NCBI GenBank assembly: GCA_022844015.1 | Contig: JALHMO010000041.1 | Coordinates: forward strand, 1-43,370 | DNA: 43,370 nt | Source of the DNA: Reyranella sp. | GTDB lineage: Bacteria; Pseudomonadota; Alphaproteobacteria; Reyranellales; Reyranellaceae | Direction of reading: 5' to 3' | Shown here: piece after piece, positions 11,392 through 19,357 of the stretch | How positions within the stretch are numbered: the stretch's first letter is position 1 | How the letters are laid out: the number at the start of each line of letters is the position of its first letter | Notes under the pieces: generated by a model | Database searches by the model: none | What the model was told of the DNA's origin: nothing | Seen by the model: the letters and a program-made list of their open reading frames with translations, nothing else | Position numbers and translations under genes: made by a program

Positions 11392-12624
11392 CTACCCGGC
11401 GAGAACGTAGAGATGGAAGCCGCCATACACGGCCGAGCGATCGCGCCGGGTGAAGTCGAGCGAGGCGTCCGCCTCGTAGCGCCAGCGCGCCAGCAGCGCC
11501 GGATCGAGGCGGCCGGGCAGCAGCGACGGCTCGGCGGCAGTCCGGAAGATGACGCGCGCGCCGGGGCGCGCGGTGCGGGTAACCTGAAACCACAGGGCAT
11601 CGAGCTGGGCGTCGGTCATCCAGTCCTGGGCGTCGAGCAGGACATAGCGGTCGCACGAGGCGTCGGGGCAGGCGGCAAGATGCTCGGTCACCGACCGGTT
11701 CAGCACCTCGATGCGATCGACGCGCGCGCGGATGGTGTCGAACTGCTCGCGCCGCAGGTAAGGCGGCAGCGGTCCCTGGCCGCCGGCGCTGTAGCGCCGG
11801 CCGAACGCCTGCCAGGCGAAGTAGTTGTCGTCGAGGCTGAAGCCGCAGGCCAGGCGCTCGACGCGTGCGCGCAGCACCGAGCCCATGTCGCGGCCGCCCG
11901 CCAGGGCCTCGTACTGCGCCGGCGGGATGCCGAGGCCGTAGAGGGACAGCCGGTTGGCGGTTGCCCAGCGCACGACGGGCTTGTCGAACAGCGGCGCCAG
12001 CATGGTCTCGTAGAAGGCGCGCTGGTCCTCGAGCGTGCGTGCGTTCAGGAGGTCGCGCAGATCGACGCCGTGCAGGCGCGCGGCGGCATGGGCGAGCCCG
12101 ATGAAGCGGCCCAGCACGCCGTGCCGGTAGGCATTGCGGGCGAAGATCGAGATTCGGCGACGGCCGAGCTGCTGAAGGCTGCGGCCTTCCCAATAGGCGC
12201 GGCTCTGCGCATCGAGGTGCGGCGCGATCGACCGGTCATAGGCGGCGAGATTGGCCTCGTCGTCGGCCGCGCCGAAAAAGCCGTAGAAGGCCTGCCACGA
12301 CGGCAGCCGGCTCGCCGCAACCACCTTCAGCCGGTTGAGCGCCACATGGGCGCGGCTGAGGTCGACGGCGACGATGTGCGCGGGGTCCCCGGTCAGGTAC
12401 GAGAGGACATTGCAGCCGCCGGAGGCGATCGTCACGACGCGGCACTCCGGCCCGAGCGCCAGCGCCTCGAGATCGATCTCGGGATCCTCCCAGATCTGAG
12501 TGTAGACCAAGCCGCGAAAGAGGCGCTCGAACAGTCGTTCCAGAATCCCTTCGAGGGAAAGCGCACGGTTGCGCCGCACGGCCTCTTTCAGGCGGACGCG
12601 GCTCTCAGCCCGCAGATCGACCAC
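11392..12624 (-). CDS. btaA: BtaA: SAM:diacylglycerol 3-amino-3-carboxypropyltransferase (DUF3419)
   Basis: The 410-residue product belongs to the DUF3419/BtaA family, which transfers the aminocarboxypropyl group of S-adenosylmethionine to diacylglycerol, the first step of betaine-lipid synthesis. Landmarks are RGLVYTQIWEDPEIDLEAL, the SAM-site VVTIASGGCNVLSYL, IVAVDLSRAHVALNRLK, and late segments VLLDAQDWMTDAQL and ARVIFRTAAEPSLLPGR. The open frame reaches upstream to about 12867, but that part runs through a repeat and the promoter. The GTG at 12624 is chosen because AGGTGG lies six bases before it, because homology begins with the LKEAVRRNRALSLEG helix, and because a Pho box and -10 element lie 30-70 bases upstream. 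Confidence 0.9.
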   Translation of the reverse strand: MVDLRAESRVRLKEAVRRNRALSLEGILERLFERLFRGLVYTQIWEDPEIDLEALALGPECRVVTIASGGCNVLSYLTGDPAHIVAVDLSRAHVALNRLKVVAASRLPSWQAFYGFFGAADDEANLAAYDRSIAPHLDAQSRAYWEGRSLQQLGRRRISIFARNAYRHGVLGRFIGLAHAAARLHGVDLRDLLNARTLEDQRAFYETMLAPLFDKPVVRWATANRLSLYGLGIPPAQYEALAGGRDMGSVLRARVERLACGFSLDDNYFAWQAFGRRYSAGGQGPLPPYLRREQFDTIRARVDRIEVLNRSVTEHLAACPDASCDRYVLLDAQDWMTDAQLDALWFQVTRTARPGARVIFRTAAEPSLLPGRLDPALLARWRYEADASLDFTRRDRSAVYGGFHLYVLAG

Positions 12625-12656
12625 TCCAACCCACCTCGGATCGACTCGTTCCGGAG

Positions 12657-12691
12657 TGTATAGCCTCTCATGCATGCCAGTTTGATGACGG
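12657..12691 (-). promoter_or_regulatory. PhoB-type promoter of btaAB (Pho box plus -10)
   Basis: On the minus strand 12691-12674 reads CCGTCATCAAACTGGCAT, two CTGTCAT-like heptamers separated by four A/T-rich bases, matching about 15 of 18 positions of the Pho box consensus. Eleven bases downstream is TATACA (12662-12657), a good -10 hexamer at the spacing typical of PhoB-dependent promoters, which lack a -35. Transcription would begin near 12650, about 25 bases before the proposed GTG of btaA. Phosphate-starvation control of DGTS synthesis through PhoB is established in Sinorhizobium; here it is inferred from sequence. Confidence 0.75.
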
Positions 12692-12724
12692 CCCTCGATC
12701 ATGCGGCTCGACGGGACGACCACA

Positions 12725-12943
12725 CGGACCGTACCAGGGTGTTCGCATTTGGCACGAACCCCCGTCATCCCGAGCGAAGCGGCCCGATAAGGCGCTGCTT
12801 GCAGCGCCATTGGCGTGCAGTCGAGGGACCTTTCTTGCTGATCCTGCAACGAGAAAGGTCCCTCCACTGCGCCTCGCTACGCTCGGCTTCGGTCGGGATG
12901 ACGGTGTTTTTCTGCCATATGCGAATACCGAGCGGACCGTACC
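12725..12943. repeat. Composite inverted-repeat element with 11-bp flanking direct repeats, between btaA and ogt
   Basis: The direct repeat CGGACCGTACC occurs exactly at 12725-12735 and 12933-12943. The 197 bases between them have inverted ends: AGGGTGTTCGCATTTGGC on the left and, read from the right, CTCGGTATTCGCATATGGC. The interior carries a different palindrome from the 8.8 kb element: TCATCCCGAGCG facing CGGTCGGGATGA, with inner arms TCGAGGGACCTTTCT and AGAAAGGTCCCTC. The ends resemble those of the 8756-8950 element and the flanking duplication looks like a target-site duplication. It occupies most of the gap between the divergent btaA and ogt genes; I see no gene in that gap. Confidence 0.75.
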
Positions 12944-13033
12944 GCGTGCTGGTGCATGGCGGGCCGGCCCGCCTGCGCCGGGTGGCATGAAGCACCCTTG
13001 ACGGGTTGATCGGTTAGGGGGACCGTAGCCGGC

Positions 13034-13594
13034 ATGACAACCGCCACGACCGCGCAAGGCTTCGCCCTCTTCGAGACCCCGCTCGGTGCCTGCGGCATCG
13101 CCTGGAACGCGCGCGGCATCACCGGGCTGCAGCTGCCCGAGACCAGCGCCGAGGCCACGCGCGCGCGCCTGCGGCGGCGCTGGCCGGGCGCCGTCGAGGC
13201 GGAGCCGCCGGCCGACGTGCGGCGCGCCATCGACCAGGTGCTGGCTTTGCTCGCCGGCGCGGCGATCGATCTCCTCGATGTGGCGCTCGACCTCGACGGG
13301 GTGCCTGAGTTCCACCGCAAGGTCTACGAGGTGGCGCGCACCATCCCGCCCGGCCGGACGCTGACCTACGGCGACATCGCCCGGCGTCTCGGCGCGCCGC
13401 AGGAGGCGCGCGAGGTCGGCCAGGCGCTCGGCCGCAACCCTGTCGCCATCATCGTGCCCTGCCATCGCGTGCTGGCGGCAAACGGCAAGATGGGCGGCTT
13501 CTCCGCCAACGGCGGCGTCGCCACCAAGCGACGCATGCTGGAGATCGAAGGGGCGCTCGGCGGCGGCCCGCTGTTCGAGTTCGCGCGCCGCTGA
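13034..13594 (+). CDS. ogt: Methylated-DNA--[protein]-cysteine S-methyltransferase
   Basis: The 186-residue protein repairs O6-alkylguanine by irreversible alkyl transfer to its own cysteine. The active-site motif IIVPCHRVLAANGKMGGFSANGG is complete, preceded by the DNA-binding helix-turn-helix region TIPPGRTLTYGDIARRLGAPQEAREVGQALGRNP. The N-terminal half (FALFETPLGACGIAWNARGITGLQLPE) matches the Ogt ribonuclease-like domain. There is no Ada-type regulatory domain, so it is a constitutive-type Ogt. It is divergent from btaAB, with a repeat element between. Confidence 0.93.
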   Translation: MTTATTAQGFALFETPLGACGIAWNARGITGLQLPETSAEATRARLRRRWPGAVEAEPPADVRRAIDQVLALLAGAAIDLLDVALDLDGVPEFHRKVYEVARTIPPGRTLTYGDIARRLGAPQEAREVGQALGRNPVAIIVPCHRVLAANGKMGGFSANGGVATKRRMLEIEGALGGGPLFEFARR

Positions 13595-13712
13595 CGTCAC
13601 GGGATTGCGCCGGCGGGCGACGGCGCGCCAGAAAATGGCACGGTTGCTGCTGCGGCCAGTGCGATGGTTGGCCGCCACTGCAGCGACATGATCGGCATGA
13701 CATAATCGAGCC

Positions 13713-15107
13713 ATGGTTCTTCCCCTCTCAAGCACCGTGGATCGCACGCTCGAGCGGCTGCGCAGCGCCTTCGTCGAGACGACGCGCGGCGCGCGCGAGG
13801 TCGTCGGCGCGCCGATCCGGCCCGACCTGCCCGACGACGACATCCCGCGCCTCAAGAGCCGCATCGATGCCTGCCTCGAGGGCAAGGGCGGCGAGACGGC
13901 GCAGCGCCGGCGCGCCGCCGAGCTCGGCCAGACCTACCTGTCGCTGTCCCCGGCCGGACGAAAGAAGTTCCTGCTGACGCTCGCGCGCGATTTCGGCCTG
14001 CCCCGCGAGGCGGCATTGGCGGCGGTCGAGAGGTGGCGTGCCTCCAAGGAGGCACCGCGCGGCCTGATCAGGGCGCTCGAGCCGCCGGCGGTGCGCCTGC
14101 TGCGCGAGTTCGTCGGCGTGCCGCAGGGCGTCAAGTTCGTGGTCGACCTGCGCGCCGAGCTGCTGACGCTCGGCCGGTCGGACGCGGCGGCGCGCATGCT
14201 GAGCGAGGATCTGCGGCCGCTGCTCGGCGCCTGGTTCGATGTGGGTTTTCTCGACCTGGTGCGCATCGACTGGGAGGCGCCGGCCGCGCTGCTCGAGAAG
14301 CTCGTCGCCTACGAGGCGGTGCACGCCATCCGCTCGTGGCGCGACCTCAAGAACCGGCTCGACAGCGACCGGCGCTGCTTCGCCTTCTTCCATCCGCGCA
14401 TGCCGGACGAGCCGCTGATCTTCGTCGAGGTGGCGCTGGTCGATGGCCTGGCCGGCAACGTGCAGCGCCTGCTCGACGCGCGCGCCGCCACGCACGACGT
14501 GCGCCACGCCAACACCGCGATCTTCTACTCGATCTCGAACTGCCAGCAGGGGCTGGCCGGCATCAGCTTCGGCAACTTCCTGATCAAGCGCGTCGCCGAC
14601 CAGCTGGCACGCGACCTGCCCAACATCAAGGAATTCGCCACCCTGTCGCCGATCCCCGGCCTGCGCTCCTACATCGACAGGCGGCTGAAGGAAGAGGGCG
14701 ACCAGGTCCTCACGCCGGCCGAGATCACCTCGCTGGCGCCGGTGATCGCCGAGGCGACGGGCGCCGCCGCGGTGCGCAAGCTGCTCGACCGGCCGGTATG
14801 GTGGGAGGTGCCGGCAATCGCCAAGGCGCTGCGCCCGATCCTGAGCCGGCTGGCGGCGAAGTACCTCACCTCGACCGACGAGCGCGGCCGCGCGATCGAC
14901 CGCGTCGCCCACTTCCATCTCGGCAACGGCGCCATCGTCGAGCGGTTGAACTGGCTGGGCGACACCAGCGGCAACGGCTTCCGCCAGTCCTACGCCATGA
15001 TGGTGAACTACCGCTACAAGCTCGCCGACGTCGACGCCAACCACGAGGCCTACGCCTCGGGCCGCGTCGTCGCCAGCCGCGAGGTGCGGGCGCTGGCGAA
15101 GGGGTAG
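13713..15107 (+). CDS. Malonyl-CoA decarboxylase
   Basis: The 464-residue protein converts malonyl-CoA to acetyl-CoA and CO2. The N-terminal half is helical. The C-terminal acetyltransferase-like catalytic domain shows the family landmarks NTAIFYSISNCQQGLAGISFGNFLIKRV, EFATLSPIPGLRSYI, the catalytic-histidine region VAHFHLGNGAIVERLNWLGD, and SYAMMVNYRYKL. Length is normal. In rhizobia the homologous gene (matA) sits in a malonate operon with matB and matC; neither is present, so here it may serve to clear malonyl-CoA or in odd-chain metabolism. The start has no strong Shine-Dalgarno but agrees with family length. Confidence 0.93.
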   Translation: MVLPLSSTVDRTLERLRSAFVETTRGAREVVGAPIRPDLPDDDIPRLKSRIDACLEGKGGETAQRRRAAELGQTYLSLSPAGRKKFLLTLARDFGLPREAALAAVERWRASKEAPRGLIRALEPPAVRLLREFVGVPQGVKFVVDLRAELLTLGRSDAAARMLSEDLRPLLGAWFDVGFLDLVRIDWEAPAALLEKLVAYEAVHAIRSWRDLKNRLDSDRRCFAFFHPRMPDEPLIFVEVALVDGLAGNVQRLLDARAATHDVRHANTAIFYSISNCQQGLAGISFGNFLIKRVADQLARDLPNIKEFATLSPIPGLRSYIDRRLKEEGDQVLTPAEITSLAPVIAEATGAAAVRKLLDRPVWWEVPAIAKALRPILSRLAAKYLTSTDERGRAIDRVAHFHLGNGAIVERLNWLGDTSGNGFRQSYAMMVNYRYKLADVDANHEAYASGRVVASREVRALAKG

Positions 15108-15113
15108 CCCATC

Positions 15114-15411
15114 GCCGGGAGCGCGCCACCTCAGGCGGAGTAGTCTCTGCCGCCCTGGTGCTCATACGCCGGGAGCGTGCCACTCCGTGGCGCTCATGGG
15201 GATAGCGGACACACCGATTGCGGATCGGAGGAAGAGCACGAGCGCCACGGAGTGGCGCGCTCCCGGCATATGAGCGCCACGGAGTGGCGCGCTCCGGCGC
15301 ATGAGCGCCACGGAGTGGCGCGTTCCGGCGCATGAGCGGGCGGGACGCCCGCGGTCCAGAGGAACATGAGCGGCGCGGCGGTTGCTCCACCTGAGGTGGC
15401 GCGCTCCCGGC
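15114..15411. repeat. Nested palindrome and tandem repeat array between the decarboxylase and SMP-30 genes
   Basis: The 327-bp gap between the convergent genes is almost entirely repeat. Outer arms (near 15114-15140 and 15385-15411) pair GGGAGCGCGCCACCTCAGG with its reverse complement. Inside, GGGAGCGTGCCACTCCGTGG (about 15171-15190) faces three tandem units of about 31 bases, each beginning GAGCGCCACGGAGTGGCGCG, at about 15240, 15271 and 15303. A different palindrome, GGGCGGGACGCCCGC, follows. The same unit recurs inside the composite at 39.1 kb. No ORF is supported. Confidence 0.85.
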
Positions 15412-15434
15412 GATGACGCTCCGTGGCTGAGCTC

Positions 15435-16367
15435 CTACTTGTTCAGGTACTCGAGCTCGAGACCCGGGCGCGGCCATTCGAAGCTCACCAGCTTGCCGGT
15501 GAGCGAGAGCGTGGCGTAGGCGGTGCGCAGGTCCTTGCCGCCGAAGCAGACGTTGGTGACCATCGCGTCGGGCAGCTTGTACTGGGTCACCGACTTGCCG
15601 TCGGGCGAGATGTCGGAGACGGCGCCGGTGATCAGCGTGGCGACGCAGATGTGGCCCGCCGAATCGACGGCCAGCGAATCGAACATCTGGTAGCCGCCGA
15701 GGCCGACCACCACGCGGCCCTTCTCGCCGCGATAGGGGCCGTTGGCCGACTTGATCTCGCCCGGCGCGGAGAGCTCGAAGCCCCAGCAGCGCGCGGTCGG
15801 CGTCTCGACGACATAGAGCGTCTTGCCGTCGGGCGACAGGCCGCAGCCGTTCGGCCGCTCGAGCGGAAAGATCTTCTCCTCGATCCTCGAGCCGTCGGCC
15901 TTGGCGTAGTAGACGGCGCCGCGGTCGTTGTCGCGCTCGCGCGTCTTGCCGAGGTCGGTAAACCAGAAGCCGCCGGCGGCGTCGAACACCAGGTCGTTGG
16001 GGCCGTTCAGCCTGCGGCCATCGCACGAATCGTAGAGCGTCTCGAACTTGCCGGTCTCCAGGTCGACGACCTGGATCGAGCCGCCCTTGTAGTCGGCCGG
16101 CTGGGTGCCGGGAAAGGTGCGCCCGTCGGGCAGCTTGATCCAGTTGAAACCGCCGTTGTTGGTCACGTAGAGCTTGCCGTTCGGTCCCATCGCCGCGCCG
16201 TTCGGCCCGCCGCCCAGGTTGGCGATCACGTGCTGCTTGCCGTCCGGCATCACGCGCGTCAGCGTCTGGCGGGCGATCTCGACCAGGATCACCGAGCCGT
16301 CGGGCATGGCCACGGGGCCTTCCGGGAACAGCAGGCCCGAGGTGATCTCCTTGTGCGGCGTCGTCAT
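15435..16367 (-). CDS. SMP-30/gluconolactonase/LRE family protein
   Basis: The 310-residue protein is a six-bladed beta-propeller of the SMP-30/regucalcin/gluconolactonase family. Typical segments are LLFPEGPVAMPDGSVILVEI with the metal-binding glutamate, GGGPNGAAMGPNGKLYVTNNGG, RLNGPNDLVFDAAGGFWFTD with metal-binding Asn/Asp, and NGCGLSPDGKTLYVVET. Members hydrolyse lactones such as gluconolactone; the substrate here is unknown. The ATG at 16367 has GGGAG seven bases upstream and lies 15 bases after the stop of the upstream enoyl-CoA hydratase, so the three genes 17969-15435 are probably one transcript. Confidence 0.9.
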   Translation of the reverse strand: MTTPHKEITSGLLFPEGPVAMPDGSVILVEIARQTLTRVMPDGKQHVIANLGGGPNGAAMGPNGKLYVTNNGGFNWIKLPDGRTFPGTQPADYKGGSIQVVDLETGKFETLYDSCDGRRLNGPNDLVFDAAGGFWFTDLGKTRERDNDRGAVYYAKADGSRIEEKIFPLERPNGCGLSPDGKTLYVVETPTARCWGFELSAPGEIKSANGPYRGEKGRVVVGLGGYQMFDSLAVDSAGHICVATLITGAVSDISPDGKSVTQYKLPDAMVTNVCFGGKDLRTAYATLSLTGKLVSFEWPRPGLELEYLNK

Positions 16368-16381
16368 GCTCACTCCCTCGT

Positions 16382-17167
16382 TCACTTGCCCTTGAAAGCC
16401 GGCTTGCGCTTGCCGAGGAAGGCGGCGACGCCTTCCCTGAAATCCTCGCTGCGCCCCAGCTCGCGCTGGAAGTCGCGCTCGACGTCGAGCTGCCGGCTGA
16501 GATCGTTGCCGCTGGCTTGCCCCATCGCGTCCTTGATGCGGGCGAGCGACAGGGTCGGGCCGTCGGCCAGGCGGCGCGCGAGGTCGGTCGCCGTCTTCAT
16601 CAGGTCGGCGTCCTCGACGACGTCCCAGATCAGGCCCCATTCCTTGGCCTGCGCCGCGCTGATCTGCGGCGCCAGCATGGCGAGCGCGCGGGCGCGCTGC
16701 TCGCCCACCAGGCGCGGCAGGAACCACGTGCTGCCGCCGTCGGGCAGCAGGCCGATGCGGGCGAAGGCCTGCAGGAAGGTCGCCGACCTGGCCGCCACCG
16801 CGATGTCGGCCGCCATGGCGAAGCTCATGCCGACGCCCGCCGCCGGGCCGTTGACCGCGGCGACGATCGGCTTGGGCAGGGCACGCATCAGCCGGATTAC
16901 CGGGTTGAAATACTTGTCGAGGGCGGAGCCCGAATCGCCGCCGACGCTCTCGCGATCCGGATCGGCGAGGTCGGCGCCGGCGCAGAAGCCGCGGCCGGCG
17001 CCGGTCAGCAGCACGGCGCGCACCGAGGAATCCCCGGCGAGCTTCTCCCAGCAATCCTTTATCTCGGCGATCATCTTGCGCGACACGGCGTTGAGCTTCT
17101 CCGGCGCGTTGAGCGTCAGCGTGGCGAGCCCCTGGTCCTTGGCGAGGGTGATCCTGTCGTAGGTCAT
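16382..17167 (-). CDS. Enoyl-CoA hydratase/isomerase, PaaG-like
   Basis: The 261-residue crotonase-fold protein has the oxyanion-hole segments GAGRGFCAGADLAD and PKPIVAAVNGPAAGVGMSFAMAADI. The combination RLMRALPKPIVAAVNG, GLLPDGGSTWFLPRLVG and AKEWGLIWDVV resembles PaaG, the ring-opening epoxyphenylacetyl-CoA isomerase, more than generic EchA. No other phenylacetate gene is adjacent, so the label stays at family level. The ATG is four bases after the stop of the next paralogue upstream, in one operon with it. Confidence 0.9.
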   Translation of the reverse strand: MTYDRITLAKDQGLATLTLNAPEKLNAVSRKMIAEIKDCWEKLAGDSSVRAVLLTGAGRGFCAGADLADPDRESVGGDSGSALDKYFNPVIRLMRALPKPIVAAVNGPAAGVGMSFAMAADIAVAARSATFLQAFARIGLLPDGGSTWFLPRLVGEQRARALAMLAPQISAAQAKEWGLIWDVVEDADLMKTATDLARRLADGPTLSLARIKDAMGQASGNDLSRQLDVERDFQRELGRSEDFREGVAAFLGKRKPAFKGK

Positions 17168-17171
17168 CTGC

Positions 17172-17969
17172 TTATCGTCCGGTGAAGTTGGCGGGGCGCT
17201 TGGCGAGGAAGGCGGCGACGCCCTCCTTGAAGTCGGCGCTGCGGTTCAGGGCAACCTGGCTGTCGCGCTCGAGATCGAGCTGCCGGTCGAGCGTGTTGGT
17301 GGCGGCCGCGTTCATCGCCTGCTTGATGGCGGCGTAGGAGAGCGTCGGCCCCTTGGCCAGCCGATGCACGAGCTTGCGCGCCTCGTCCATCAGCGCGTCG
17401 TCGTCGAAGACCTGCCACACCATGCCCATGCGCGCCGCCTCCTCGGCAGGCACCGAGCTGCCGAGCATCGCCAGCCCGCGGGCGCGCGCGTCGCCCACGG
17501 TGTGCGGCAGGAAGTACGTGCCGCCGAGATCGGGGATCAGCGAGATGCGCACGAAGGCCTGGTCGAAGCGGGCCGAGCGCGCCGCCAGCACGATGTCGCA
17601 GGCGAGCGCCAGGTTGGCGCCGCCGCCCGCCGCCACGCCGTTGACGGCGGCGACGACCGGCTTGGGCAGTTCCCGGAGGGCGCGGATCATCGGGTTGAAA
17701 AGGCGATCCATCGCGGCGCCGAGGTCGCGCGGGCCGTCCGCCGCGTTCTCGCCCGGACCGCCGTCGGCCAGATCGGCGCCGGCGCAGAAGCCACGACCGG
17801 TGCCGGTCAGCAGCACGGCCCGGATGTCGGCATCGTCCTTCGCCCGGCCGAGCTCGTGATTGATCGCCTCGATCAGCGCTGGGCTCATGGCGTTGAGCCG
17901 CTGCGGCCGGTTGAGCGTCAGGGTCAGCACGCCGCCCTCGAGGGCGGCGATCACGGGCGTTCGGTCCAT
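17172..17969 (-). CDS. Enoyl-CoA hydratase/isomerase, PaaG-like (second copy)
   Basis: The 265-residue crotonase-family protein parallels its downstream neighbour block for block: GTGRGFCAGADLADGG, RALRELPKPVVAAVNGVAAGGGANLALACDI, SLIPDLGGTYFLPHTVG, ARMGMVWQVFDD, and the same C-terminal KEGVAAFLAKR ending. The two are clearly an old tandem duplication. The open frame extends upstream through a repeat; the ATG at 17969 (MDRTPVIAALEGG) is chosen because the crotonase fold starts there. Exact reaction unknown. Confidence 0.9.
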   Translation of the reverse strand: MDRTPVIAALEGGVLTLTLNRPQRLNAMSPALIEAINHELGRAKDDADIRAVLLTGTGRGFCAGADLADGGPGENAADGPRDLGAAMDRLFNPMIRALRELPKPVVAAVNGVAAGGGANLALACDIVLAARSARFDQAFVRISLIPDLGGTYFLPHTVGDARARGLAMLGSSVPAEEAARMGMVWQVFDDDALMDEARKLVHRLAKGPTLSYAAIKQAMNAAATNTLDRQLDLERDSQVALNRSADFKEGVAAFLAKRPANFTGR

Positions 17970-18069
17970 GGCGGCGGAGACTGGCACGCGGGCCGGTCCC
18001 GCGCCATCGGGTCGCGTCGCATCGCGGCACTTTGGGTCCAGTCTGCGGCCAGCGATGGCGAACGCCCCG

Positions 18070-18152
18070 ATCCAAAGGGTCCCTCGACTACGCCTCCCTT
18101 CGACGGCGCTCAGGGCAGGCGCTGCGCTCGGCTCCGCTCGGGATGACGGCAC
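18070..18152. repeat. Intergenic repeat arm (GGGATGACGG family)
   Basis: Between the hydratase pair and the adenylate cyclase is a G+C-rich segment containing GGTCCCTCGACTACGCCTCC, an insertion reading CCTTCGACGGCGCTCAGGG, and GCTCGGGATGACGG followed by a T run. It matches one arm of the repeat inside the 12.7-12.9 kb element (GGTCCCTC...CGGGATGACGG). Here only one orientation is present. Confidence 0.6.
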
Positions 18153-18173
18153 TTTTTTCATGTTCTAACCGCC

Positions 18174-19289
18174 TCAGCCCGGCAGGGTGAACACCTCGAC
18201 CGGCTCGGCGACGCCGCGCAGGCGATGGAAGCCCAGCGAGGCGAGCGGCACCGGGCAGACCTCGTTGAAGGCGGCCGATGCCAGCACCGGCACCTTGAGC
18301 TCCTTGGTCAGGCCTTCCAGCCGGGCGGCGATGTTGACGGCCGGGCCGATGACGGTGAAGTCGAGGCGATTGCCGGTTCCGACATTGCCGAAGGTCACCG
18401 TGCCGACATGCAGGCCGATGCCGAAGCGCAGCGGCTCGTGGCCGCCGGTGGCGCGCGCCTCGTTGGCGGCCGCGATGTCGCCCATCAGCCGGCGCGCCGC
18501 CGCGAGGGCGGCCGAGGTCACCATCGGCAGGAACAGCGCATCCTCGGCCGGGAAGTATCCCATCACGCCGTCGCCGATGAATTTCAGGATCTCCCCGCCG
18601 TTCTCATCGAGCGCGTCGCCGACCAGCTGCAGGTAGTTGTTCAGCAGCTCGAGCAGCTCGCCCGGCGCCATGCGCTGGTTCATGCCGGTGAAGTCGCGCA
18701 GGTCGGAGAACCACAGCACGGCGCGGATCTCCTGGCCCTCGCCGCGCCGGATGGCGCCGTTCAGCACGCGCTGGCCGATCTCGCGGCCGAGATAGGTCCG
18801 CGCCACGGTGTCGGCGACGCTGCGCTCGATGTGGGATTCGACGACCGCGCCAATCATGTCGACCACGCGCGAAAGATCGGCGATGTCGCGGTCGGAGAAG
18901 CCGGCCGGGTCGTCGGTCGTGAAGGAGACGACCGGCAGCGGCCCCTCGCGCCGCAGCCTCATCGGCAAGGCGAGATAGTCGGTGCCGCCGTCGGCCTTGA
19001 CCTCGCGCAGCAGGAGGTGATGGTCCGGGCCGACATCCTTCAGGCGATAGCGCACCGGCCGCTTCTGCTCGCGCGCCTCCTGCAGGGGGCTGCCGACATA
19101 AGCGGAGGTGAACTGGATGCCGAAGGCGCGGGCGATCTCCTGCACCGTCTCGCCGCGCCGCCACACGTAGCCCATCGCCTCCAGCTCGGGATGGACGAGC
19201 TGCAGGCCGACATAGATGCGCCAGACCGGCAGCCCGGCCTCGACCAGCCGCTCGCCCAGCCGCTCGAGGAAGACCGACGGCGATGCCAC
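18174..19289 (-). CDS. Class III adenylate/guanylate cyclase
   Basis: The C-terminal half is a class III cyclase domain: AVLWFSDLRDFTGMNQRM with metal-binding aspartates, LLNNYLQLVGDALDENGGEILKFIGDGVMGYF with the second metal site and the base-selecting lysine, and FTVIGPAVNIAARLEGL. It makes cAMP (possibly cGMP) in the cytosol. The N-terminal 170 residues (ERLGERLVEAGLPVWRIYVGLQLVHPELEAMGYVWRRGE) are the sensory-type domain common in rhizobial cyclases. The start is uncertain: the frame is open upstream with no ATG, GTG or TTG close by. The GTG at 19289 has GAGGG seven bases before it, but the helix LARLADWLEREG just upstream looks native, so translation may begin near 19364, overlapping the SDR stop. 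Confidence 0.88.
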   Translation of the reverse strand: MASPSVFLERLGERLVEAGLPVWRIYVGLQLVHPELEAMGYVWRRGETVQEIARAFGIQFTSAYVGSPLQEAREQKRPVRYRLKDVGPDHHLLLREVKADGGTDYLALPMRLRREGPLPVVSFTTDDPAGFSDRDIADLSRVVDMIGAVVESHIERSVADTVARTYLGREIGQRVLNGAIRRGEGQEIRAVLWFSDLRDFTGMNQRMAPGELLELLNNYLQLVGDALDENGGEILKFIGDGVMGYFPAEDALFLPMVTSAALAAARRLMGDIAAANEARATGGHEPLRFGIGLHVGTVTFGNVGTGNRLDFTVIGPAVNIAARLEGLTKELKVPVLASAAFNEVCPVPLASLGFHRLRGVAEPVEVFTLPG

Positions 19290-19357
19290 CAGCCGGCCCT
19301 CGCGCTCGAGCCAGTCGGCGAGCCGCGCGAGCCGGCCGCCCGCGGAGCAGGCGCCCT

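Noticed and set aside
12625..12867. N-terminal extension of btaA up to 12867
   Set aside because: It would run through a mobile repeat, the Pho box and the -10 element.
12668..13885. 405-codon minus-strand frame across ogt and the repeat element
   Set aside because: Ogt on the plus strand has an intact PCHR active site; the frame includes the repeat and has no homology.
15114..15411. CRISPR-like array
   Set aside because: The units are tandem palindromes without unique spacers of regular length and no cas gene is nearby.
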